NCBI RefSeq assembly: GCF_029254265.1
Contig: NZ_JAQWXX010000086.1
Coordinates: 1-32,942, forward strand
DNA: 32,942 bases
Reading direction: 5' to 3'
Source: Algoriphagus sp.
Lineage (GTDB): Bacteria > Bacteroidota > Bacteroidia > Cytophagales > Cyclobacteriaceae
In this document: positions 17,703 to 25,155 of the stretch, in pieces
How the letters are laid out: each line of letters opens with the position of its first letter
Numbering within the stretch: the first letter of the stretch is position 1
The notes under the pieces: model-generated
The model's input: only the letters and a program-made list of their open reading frames with translations
Databases searched by the model: none
What the model was told of the DNA's origin: nothing
Made by a program: the position numbers and the translations under genes

Positions 17703-18398
17703 ATGCATTTAAGTTCTATTCTCCGAATGAAATGGGTTTTGGAGAACTTTGTGGAAAGTACTAATGAATCCCGATTGAGGGTTTTGGATGTGGGCAGTTA
17801 TGATGTGAATGGAACTTATAAAACTTTGTTTCCGGCGGCAGACTTTGAGTACGTCGGAATAGATATGGAAGAGGGGCCTAATGTGGATTTGGTCGTAAAA
17901 ACTCCGTATGAGTGGCCTGAATTTGAATCTGATAGTTTTGATCTCGTAATATCAGGTCAGGCTTTTGAGCATAATGAATTTTTTTGGTTGACTATGGAGG
18001 AGATTGCTCGTGTTCTGAAGCCGGGAGGAAAAGTATGTGTGATCGCACCAAATGGTTTTGCGGAGCATCGTTTCCCTGTTGATTGTTATCGGTTCTTTGC
18101 CGATGGTATGATAGCGATGGCTCGATATGTACAGCTTGAGGTCCTGCACGCTTCGGTCAATGCTTCTCCAGAAGGGGAAGAAGATACTTGGTGTAGTGAG
18201 GTAGAGGCAGATGCTATGATGGTGGCACAAAAAAACTACAAGGGTGAAGCACATATTATAGATCGTAAAGTTTACGTGTGCGAGCCCGCTCAACAAAAAG
18301 CATATTTATCGGGATTGGTGAACTATCAAAAACCAAAAGAAAATGCAATACAGAAGCTTTTAATGAAGCTTTACCGCAAAGCGCAGGTTTTAGGATAA
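17703..18398 (+). CDS. Class I SAM-dependent methyltransferase (Methyltransf_11-like)
   Basis: A 231-residue protein starting 1 nt after the previous stop. Motif I is VLDVGSYDVNGTY (about 27-39), with YVGIDMEEGPNVD as the acidic strand. FDLVISGQAFEHNEF and VLKPGGKVCVIAPNG (about 101-115) are motifs II and III. It is probably another glycan methyltransferase, giving three methyltransferases around one glycosyltransferase. No polymerase, flippase or exporter is present in the window. Confidence 0.85.
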   Translation: MHLSSILRMKWVLENFVESTNESRLRVLDVGSYDVNGTYKTLFPAADFEYVGIDMEEGPNVDLVVKTPYEWPEFESDSFDLVISGQAFEHNEFFWLTMEEIARVLKPGGKVCVIAPNGFAEHRFPVDCYRFFADGMIAMARYVQLEVLHASVNASPEGEEDTWCSEVEADAMMVAQKNYKGEAHIIDRKVYVCEPAQQKAYLSGLVNYQKPKENAIQKLLMKLYRKAQVLG

Positions 18399-19019
18399 GG
18401 AAAAATCCTTTTAAAAAAAGCGGATGCCAGTTAGTTGCTCCAGGAGATTTCGATCTTCTTGGAGTTTTTTTTCGGGTTATTCTATCTGCGTCGAAGTTTT
18501 GTTATAATACAAATGCATCAATCCAGATAGCTAAAGAGATTTTTTTAACGCTTTTGATTTAAATGTAGATTTGTTCTGTAAAACCAAGAAAACTTGATTT
18601 TACAGCTTTCCCGACGTTTTGAACAGATGGACGAATTTGGTTCAAAGGATATATCTCAAGAAAATTTAAGACACTTTGGAGGAAATTTAATGAGTTCTTA
18701 ACAAGTCTTCATTTTTGACACTTAATAAGTGATCATTCCATTGCTGGAATCAAAAACTAGGATAGCCATAAATTAAATTATCTACCAACTGAGCAGAAAT
18801 AATTATTAAATACGATTATCCGCAATGATGTCAGTAGGCTTATTTTCTTTGTTTTACTGTAGGTAGGACTTAATGCCGAAGTGGTTCAAAAACTACAGTT
18901 TAAATTATTATTTGATGCTTTAAGGTTAACTGTCAGAAAAGCGAATAAATATATTATCTAATAAAGCCCTTCTCTTATTCAATTGTATTGTATGGTTTTA
19001 AACCTGACACTATTATTCA
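18399..19019. other. Gene-free AT-rich interval
   Basis: About 620 nt between the glycan cluster and the convergent bactofilin gene. A short AAGGA/TCCTT stem with a T-rich tail (18397-18412) just past the methyltransferase stop could be a weak terminator. I see no other structure or coding signature. Confidence 0.4.
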
Positions 19020-19445
19020 CTAAAGAAATGTTTTATCTGATTGGTTTGAATCTAGAACAGATTCTCTTTTAAATTCTTTTGAATTAGCATTCTGCATATT
19101 TAGTTTACCATTGTAGTTCGAACCCATCTCTATGCTTAGTTCGTCTACGTTTATATCGCCATTAATACAGCCGGTCCGCTTGATTTCAAGTTGTTTTACT
19201 TTCACGTTTCCCTCTATTTTTCCAAATATGACTGCCATTTCTGATTCAATATTGCCTTTGATAAATCCTTTTTCTCCTAAAACAATTCCTTTTTCTATGC
19301 TTACATTGCCTATTATTTTGCCTTCTATTCTGGCGTAGCTATTACTTTTTATATTTCCTACTACTTCAATATCTTCGCCGATAATAGTTACTATTTCTGC
19401 CTGATTCAAAAGAGTTGCGAGTGGTTTTTTGTTTTTTTTGAACAT
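19020..19445 (-). CDS. Bactofilin (polymer-forming cytoskeletal protein)
   Basis: A 141-residue protein with the right-handed beta-helix repeat pattern of bactofilins: VVGNIKSNSYARIEGKIIGN, VSIEKGIVLGEKGFIKGNIE, VIFGKIEGNVKVKQLEIKRT and GCINGDINVDELSIEMG (about 27-110). The ends are short and disordered. Bactofilins form cytoplasmic, membrane-associated filaments that guide local peptidoglycan remodelling. Its ATG lies one base after the stop of the upstream M23 peptidase gene, a pairing also known from other phyla. Confidence 0.9.
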   Translation of the reverse strand: MFKKNKKPLATLLNQAEIVTIIGEDIEVVGNIKSNSYARIEGKIIGNVSIEKGIVLGEKGFIKGNIESEMAVIFGKIEGNVKVKQLEIKRTGCINGDINVDELSIEMGSNYNGKLNMQNANSKEFKRESVLDSNQSDKTFL

Positions 19446-19446
19446 G

Positions 19447-20262
19447 TTAATTTAAATCTAAATAGGTTTGTGGATTTATTGTTTTCCCGCTTTTTCGTAT
19501 TTCATAGTGTAGGTGAGGACCGGTAGATCGACCAGTAGATCCTACATTGCCAATAAATGCGTTGACTTTTATATTTTGGTTTACCTTAACCAATATTTTA
19601 GAAAGGTGTCCGTAATAGGTCTCAAAGTCTTCGCCATGTTGTACGATTACTAAATTCCCATAGGCACCTTTGTAACCAGCAAAAATAATTCTCCCATCTG
19701 CAGTGCTTTTTACCGGTGTTCCATGCTCTCCCTTTATGTCTAATCCGGCGTGATTTTCTAAGTCAATCCCATCAAATGGATTGTGTCTACTACCAAAATT
19801 TGAGCTGATATGTCCTGGCATTGGAGAACCAAGAGGGGTATTGGATATTGTCTTTTTGATATCCCTAAAATATTGTGAAAATAAATCTTTATTAATGTCT
19901 TCAGAAGGCAAGTTTAATTTTGGGTTCTCAAGGGGCTTATTTAAATTTACTTCCTTTAATCCTTTACTTTTTAGTAAGTTGTTTACCTCTGTAATTTGCT
20001 CAGTTACAAAATCATATTGTTGGACTAGCTTTTCTGAATAAACCTCTGTCTTTTTTGTAAGAGATATTATTTCTTTTTCTTGGAGTATTGAATATTGTTT
20101 TATTAATAAAACAAATGTGTACATACTTATACCCAAAAACACAAAAAAACCTCCAAAGAAAAACTTCCAATATTTTAAAAAAAAAGTTGGTATTAATACA
20201 GGTTTCCTAATTTTTTGATTATTGTCTATAAAAATTACTGTGGTTTTTTTTTGTTTTGCCAT
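19447..20262 (-). CDS. M23-family peptidase, single-pass membrane protein
   Basis: A 271-residue protein with a basic cytoplasmic N-terminus and one transmembrane helix (about 32-54). A coiled coil follows (about 60-100), then the LytM/M23 domain (about 148-268). The zinc ligands His171 and Asp175 (NHAGLDI) and His252 (HLHYE), plus His219 (YYGHL), are all present, so it should be an active endopeptidase on peptidoglycan cross-links. The bactofilin gene follows after 1 nt; the known functional link is bactofilin-directed placement of an M23 hydrolase. Confidence 0.92.
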   Translation of the reverse strand: MAKQKKTTVIFIDNNQKIRKPVLIPTFFLKYWKFFFGGFFVFLGISMYTFVLLIKQYSILQEKEIISLTKKTEVYSEKLVQQYDFVTEQITEVNNLLKSKGLKEVNLNKPLENPKLNLPSEDINKDLFSQYFRDIKKTISNTPLGSPMPGHISSNFGSRHNPFDGIDLENHAGLDIKGEHGTPVKSTADGRIIFAGYKGAYGNLVIVQHGEDFETYYGHLSKILVKVNQNIKVNAFIGNVGSTGRSTGPHLHYEIRKSGKTINPQTYLDLN

Positions 20263-20866
20263 CTTTAGATCACCTAATAGTTCAGGAATCTGAGTGAATC
20301 CTTATTAAGCAAATTGAAATTGATTTTTTGTAGAAGTTGCTATGGATTTTTCTGATCTAATTCCTATGATTTTAATTAATCATTCGACCTTTTCGGTGTT
20401 ATCTTCCAAACCTTTAATGGGGCAATATATTGTTTTTTGATAGTTCTGGTAACTTTCAGCACTAATTTGTAAATAATCTGTATCAGGGGTGTTGGATTTC
20501 TCTTTTTGTAGACGAATGATGGGACACCAATGCAAACTAAATTTCGGGTTTATCCTAATTTTATAACAGCCAGCCCTAGCTATTGGTATAAAAGAGGATG
20601 TGCTTATTCTTTTAAAACACATTTAATTTACAAAAATACGCTAAACTATGAATTTTATTTAGAGTACTGTTCCTCAATGCCTAATATTGCGGCTATCGGG
20701 ATTTGTCAGGAATTTAATGAAAGCCTTGTAGAGTGTTAACGAAGCCAACTGATAAAGTAATTCTAATATCTCTGAAATTATGGCTTTAATACACTGAATT
20801 AAATATAATTATCTTTTAGGTTTTTGTAAAAAAATCCTTTTTAATCGGTAAAATCACAATTTTAAA
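20263..20866. other. Intergenic region, no confident gene
   Basis: About 600 nt between divergent genes. Overlapping open frames occur on both strands (minus 20380-20622, plus 20530-20739) but neither has a recognisable motif or start context. It probably holds two divergent promoters. Confidence 0.4.
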
Positions 20867-22711
20867 ATGATTCTAAAAATAATTATTATACTGTTTGTTT
20901 TTTTTCCTACGGCTGTTATATCACAAACTAGTACAAGTAATGTTGAAAAACTTTCACATTCTGAAAATAAGAATAGCGCATGGGTTGATAAAATGATTAT
21001 CGAAGTTGAAAACATTTTAAATTCAGAATCAAAACTGGCTTTTGAATATTCAAATATAATTCTTGATGTATCTTATAAATTGGATTATTCGAAAGGTACA
21101 CAGAATGCTACGTTACAAAATGCTAAAATCTTAAATATTCTTGGAAAATATATAGATGCAAAGAAACAAATTGAAATTGGATTAAAAATTATCCCAAATA
21201 ATAATTTTGCTTATAAAATAAATGCCTTAATTATACTTGGCAAGATTAATTATAATTTAGGTTCATATGATTCTGCGCTAGTAGTTTATGATAAAGCTGA
21301 AGAAATACTTGGAAATAATTTAAACAATATTCAAATTGCAGATATATATAATAATAGGGCAAATATATATATATTGAAAGGTGATTATAAATTAGCGATT
21401 GAAAATTATTTAAAGTCAGCTGATATTTATAAAATTTTAAACCAAAAGAAACTCCTTGCAGTCGTTTATACCAATATAGGAAATGTAAATGCGAATTTTA
21501 AAATGCATGATAAATCTATAGAATACTTTAAGCTTGCAGCGGAGATAAATGTGATTAATGAGGATTTGCTTAATTTATCTATTAATTATCTTAATATGGG
21601 GGTATCATACAAAGAAATAGACTCTTTAGATATCGCTGTTGAATATTATGAAAAATCATTAACAATTTCAGAAAAGCTGGGAAGCACTTTAGTAATGGTT
21701 CAAAACTATTCAAATTTAGCTAATATCTATGAAAAGAGAGGGGATTATAAAAAGGCATTGGAATTTTTTGATACGTCTTTAAATTTATGTAAAAAAGGGG
21801 GGATTACTTACGGGATAGCGCTCAATCATGCTAATATCGGGAACACCAATTTTCTTCTAAAAAATTATGAAGTCGCAATTTTAAATTTAGATAGTGCGCT
21901 GAAGTATATTAACGTTTTGGGACTTCCAAAAGAAAAATCTATTGTTTATGAAAGGCTAACTAAGATCTATAAAGAAAAGCTGGATTATAAAAATGCTTTT
22001 TACTTTCAATCCTTGTTTACAGAAATAAAAGACAGCTTAGTTACGGCAGAAAAATATAAGCAAATAGTTGAATTACAAACAAAATTTGATGTAGCTGAAA
22101 ATAAGAAGACTATTCTGGAATTGAAGACTAAACAGATTAGCCAAAAATTAACTATTGTATATTTAATAGTTTTAGCACTTTTATTAATTCTATTAGTAGT
22201 CTGGTTTATTTATAGAAGAAAGCAATCTCTACAAGAAAAGCTAATTGCTGATATCACTGCAGATAAAATGAAACTTGAGATTGAGATAAAAAATAATGAA
22301 TTGGCGCACAAGACATTGAATATTATTCATCTTAAGGAAAACAATAAACATATTGCTACCAATATTGAAGAATTTCTGAAAGTATCAAAAGACTCAAATC
22401 AAGACATGAAACAATTGGTAAAAAAAATCAAATCTACAGCTGAAAATTCCAAAATTTGGGATGAATTTGATCTTCGATTTAAAGAGATTCATAGTAATTT
22501 TTATTCAAAAATTATATCGAACTATCCAGATTTATCTCCTGTTGAGTTAAGATTAGTTTCTTTGCTTCATTTAAACTTGACTACAAAAGAAATAGCTGAA
22601 ATATTGCAGCGAAGTTTCAAAACTATTGAAAACACGCGTGGTATTATTAGAAAAAAAATGAGTCTTGACAGGAACGTAAATCTTACCTCATTTATTTTAG
22701 GTATTAAATAA
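20867..22711 (+). CDS. TPR-transmembrane-HTH regulator (membrane-anchored, LuxR-like C-terminus)
   Basis: A 614-residue protein. It has a signal peptide (through VISQ, residue 20) and about seven tetratricopeptide repeats in the periplasm (about 83-380, for example YNNRANIYILKGDYKLAIEN and YSNLANIYEKRGDYKKALEF). A transmembrane helix (about 429-449) is followed by a cytoplasmic coiled coil (about 450-510). The C-terminal LuxR/GerE-like helix-turn-helix has LSPVELRLVSLLHLNLTTKEI and then QRSFKTIENTRGIIRKK (about 556-600). This architecture is a recurrent Bacteroidetes one-component sensor. The gene is much more AT-rich than the downstream surface cluster, suggesting different origin. Whether it controls that cluster is unknown. 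Confidence 0.85.
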   Translation: MILKIIIILFVFFPTAVISQTSTSNVEKLSHSENKNSAWVDKMIIEVENILNSESKLAFEYSNIILDVSYKLDYSKGTQNATLQNAKILNILGKYIDAKKQIEIGLKIIPNNNFAYKINALIILGKINYNLGSYDSALVVYDKAEEILGNNLNNIQIADIYNNRANIYILKGDYKLAIENYLKSADIYKILNQKKLLAVVYTNIGNVNANFKMHDKSIEYFKLAAEINVINEDLLNLSINYLNMGVSYKEIDSLDIAVEYYEKSLTISEKLGSTLVMVQNYSNLANIYEKRGDYKKALEFFDTSLNLCKKGGITYGIALNHANIGNTNFLLKNYEVAILNLDSALKYINVLGLPKEKSIVYERLTKIYKEKLDYKNAFYFQSLFTEIKDSLVTAEKYKQIVELQTKFDVAENKKTILELKTKQISQKLTIVYLIVLALLLILLVVWFIYRRKQSLQEKLIADITADKMKLEIEIKNNELAHKTLNIIHLKENNKHIATNIEEFLKVSKDSNQDMKQLVKKIKSTAENSKIWDEFDLRFKEIHSNFYSKIISNYPDLSPVELRLVSLLHLNLTTKEIAEILQRSFKTIENTRGIIRKKMSLDRNVNLTSFILGIK

Positions 22712-23101
22712 TCAACTGTCAAATCTATAATTTAAAATCTCATCCCCTTTTTTGGAGGTTCTTTTATTTATTGGGGTTCTACCAGGAATTTAATAATGTC
22801 AAAACTCTGATATAGTTTCAATCTCCTTGGCTTAGATCTTTTGACTAAGTCAAGAAGTTTAAATCCGTGAGTTATAGTTGTTTTTTATTGGGCCATGCCT
22901 AAGGCGGTATCGGCGTATTCCAGTATTTGACTTTATATTTATACTCGATTTCTTACCTCCCATCGAGAATCCTAGGAGATCTCTTAATTTCTTTATTTTT
23001 GGCATAGCTCAAAAGTGGACTATCTGATAAGTAAATCTCATAGGAGCATCTATATCGAACATCGGGGTATGAGTAATGATGGCTAGTCGCTATCCCGAAA
23101 G

Positions 23102-23420
23102 CTACAGGATTCCGTTCGGATTTCTAAGCTCAACTTCCTGCCATTTCCCAACTCCTTCAATGAAGATTTTCGTGTCAGCTTGGGAGATTTGGTTTGATTG
23201 AATCGTTCAGCTCATACGATTAGTTGTAAGTTAGAAATAGGTGATAAATGGTTTCAATTGGATACACCTTAAATCGATTGGCTTTCCCTTTTGCGTCTAT
23301 TTCCAAAATATCCCACTGATTGATCTCTCTTTATTGCCAATTAGTTCCCGAAAAAAGCTTCAGAAATATATTCCTCCCAAAACCTAAGCGTAGAACCATT
23401 TTTCAATTTCATTTGGAGTT
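23102..23420 (-). pseudogene. Fragmented unidentified gene remnant
   Basis: Three consecutive minus-strand pieces in different frames read like protein: around 23340-23420, GSTLRFWEEYISEAFFGN; 23220-about 23327, INQWDILEIDAKGKANRF followed by KVYPIETIYHLFLTYN; and 23102-23206, ISQADTKIFIEGVGKWQEVE. Stops separate them and none has a start. I cannot name the ancestor. Confidence 0.35.
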
Positions 23421-23488
23421 TATGGAAGCTCTGACAACATATCGTTTGCTTTATGATTGATTATTTAAATAGTCATTTATGTTTTCAC

Positions 23489-23689
23489 TCAAGACACCCT
23501 TTTGAAAATTATTTCAATGGTTTTTTCACTGATTAATTTATTTACTTCTTCTTTAGTTAACGGTAAATCCCTAATTATTAGAATTAAAACAGGATACCTA
23601 TCCGTTTTTGTGGCAACAGATATATAATTTTTTGGGAAATCAGAGGAAGTGCTGAATTTGTGTCCTTTTTGGTTTTCTGTTTTTAAATT
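23489..23689 (-). pseudogene. Gene remnant, 5' part shifted in frame
   Basis: A 67-codon minus-strand frame without a start codon, ending YPVLILIIRDLPLTKEEVNK and then KRVS. Upstream, in another frame, comes LITFNIIRTNLGKLKSLEFK, which would join onto it if one frame change at about 23680-23690 were undone. Ancestor not recognised. Confidence 0.4.
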
Positions 23690-23863
23690 CTAAGGATTTT
23701 AGTTTACCGAGATTGGTGCGAATTATATTAAATGTGATTAAAACTTTTTTCAATTCTCCCTCAACCCATCATTTGCTTCCTAAAACTTACTATTAACCTG
23801 TTTTTTTAAACTCCGGGGGTTTATCGGGGGGTGATTATTTAGTTTTTTGTACACTTCCACCAA

Positions 23864-23871
23864 TACATTTG
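23864..23871 (+). promoter_or_regulatory. Possible -7 element (TACATTTG) of the T9SS gene cluster
   Basis: An exact TAnnTTTG match 30 nt before the ATG of the T9SS protein. The only TTG upstream lies 14 nt away, closer than usual, so the -33 element is unclear. Confidence 0.4.
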
Positions 23872-23901
23872 AGGCCTTAAGCAATAATTAATATCTCCAC
23901 G

Positions 23902-24420
23902 ATGAATCAAAAATTACTCTTACTAATTGCCCTATTAGTTGCTTTTATTCCCTTTTCGCAAGCACAGCAAAACTCAACCGTTTTTCTGGCTAGAAGCACC
24001 ACAGGGATCGCAGGTTCTTCCAAAAACATAGCTACCAATGGCAAAACCTATGTCATGCAGCAGAGTATTGGCCAGGCCAGTCCCATAGGGACTTTTTACT
24101 CGAAGAATTTTATTGCCAGACAAGGCTTTTTACAGCCTAATGTATTGGCATACAATAAAGGCATCGCTATTCCCCTAAGCTTAGACGCCAATGTATATCC
24201 AAATCCTTTTGCAGAAAGTGTCACGATCGCCTTTTCAGAACAGATCAATGAGATCATAGACGTGACGGTGTTTGATGCTTTGGGAAGAATAGTGTTTTCA
24301 AACAGCTATTCGGGAGGCCAAAAAGTAACTGTTGATTTTTTCAATCTTCCGCCGGCCTACTACCTGCTAAAAGTAACCGCAAACTACAAGCTATTCATGA
24401 AAAAAATAATCAAGAACTAA
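23902..24420 (+). CDS. T9SS type A sorting-domain protein, small
   Basis: A 172-residue secreted protein with a signal peptide (through SQAQQ, about residue 22). A C-terminal domain (about 95-172) begins NVYPNPFAESVTIAF, contains VTVFDALGRIVFS and ends YLLKVTANYKLFMKKIIKN. This is the type IX secretion type A sorting signal. Little remains between signal and CTD (about 70 residues with GQASPIGTFYSKNFIARQGF), so it looks like a small surface or anchor protein and not an enzyme. It is the first gene of a plus-strand cluster, 19 nt before the barrel gene. Confidence 0.88.
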   Translation: MNQKLLLLIALLVAFIPFSQAQQNSTVFLARSTTGIAGSSKNIATNGKTYVMQQSIGQASPIGTFYSKNFIARQGFLQPNVLAYNKGIAIPLSLDANVYPNPFAESVTIAFSEQINEIIDVTVFDALGRIVFSNSYSGGQKVTVDFFNLPPAYYLLKVTANYKLFMKKIIKN

Positions 24421-24439
24421 TTATCAACAATAGACTACT

Positions 24440-25066
24440 ATGACCACAATTAAGAAAATCACCTTGGTGCTATTGCTCTTTGTAGCCACCAATGCCACTG
24501 CGCAGCAAGTGTATTTAGAGGGAGGGAAATCCTCGACCACATTTGACTTTACCAGCTCAAAGGGGGTGAAACTGGATAATTTACAAGCTACGGCCCATAG
24601 TTTTATGGCCTTAGGGTACCGAAATCAGGTGTTCACCGAGAATTTAAGCCTGTCATTTGGCGCCAATTATTCCGGTTACGGCGCTATTGGCAGTAACGAC
24701 GCGCAGGGAAATTACATGGAGTGGGACGTAAACTATGCGGGCTTAAATGTCGGAGTGGATTACACACTGTTTAACGTTAAAAGAGCTAGCATTTATGTCA
24801 AAGGCGCAGTATCCACCGCATTTTTCATTCAGGGAAGCCAGATACTGAATAGCCGGGTCATTGATTTAAAAAACAACGAGGACTTTGGCACCATGCTCAA
24901 TCTGCAAGTCGGAGCAGGATTCTCACATCCGATCTCAGAACACCTTTCCTTCTATACGCAATACCTGTATGGTAAAAGCGCCGATATGTCCAAAGGAGAT
25001 GCTGAACTGAAAATTGCAAGCAACAATGTGAGTTTTGGATTACTAATCAATCTAGCAAGGAAATAG
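24440..25066 (+). CDS. Small outer-membrane beta-barrel protein
   Basis: A 208-residue protein with a signal peptide (through NATAQQ, about residue 22). Alternating strands follow, such as SFMALGYRNQVFTENLSLSF, YAGLNVGVDYTLFN, ASIYVKGAVSTAFFIQG and HLSFYTQYLYGK, ending NNVSFGLLINLARK. The pattern suggests an 8-10-stranded outer-membrane barrel. Family not recognised. Placed between the T9SS protein and the large collagen-like fibre gene, it may help assemble or anchor them. Confidence 0.7.
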   Translation: MTTIKKITLVLLLFVATNATAQQVYLEGGKSSTTFDFTSSKGVKLDNLQATAHSFMALGYRNQVFTENLSLSFGANYSGYGAIGSNDAQGNYMEWDVNYAGLNVGVDYTLFNVKRASIYVKGAVSTAFFIQGSQILNSRVIDLKNNEDFGTMLNLQVGAGFSHPISEHLSFYTQYLYGKSADMSKGDAELKIASNNVSFGLLINLARK

Positions 25067-25155
25067 CCGAAACAAAACCAGCTCAAGTTGCTGGAAAAAA
25101 AAGACAATAAAATCAAATAAAAATCAACATAAATGACCGAAACAAAAAAGTAATT

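Larger units (their letters stand above)
22712..23901. other. Decayed region of gene pieces
   Basis: A 1.19-kb interval with no intact gene. Several short minus-strand frames look like protein but are cut by stops and frame changes (see the two pseudogene entries). A half REP-like motif (CCCGAAAGCT) lies at about 23095. Confidence 0.5.

Noticed and set aside
18278..18562. A 94-codon plus-strand open frame overlapping the end of the last methyltransferase.
   Set aside because: Its first part is only a shifted reading of the methyltransferase, and the remainder has no recognisable motif.
20380..20739. Opposing 80- and 69-codon open frames in the intergenic region.
   Set aside because: They overlap on opposite strands, lack start context and motifs, and both cannot be real. 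Neither stands out.
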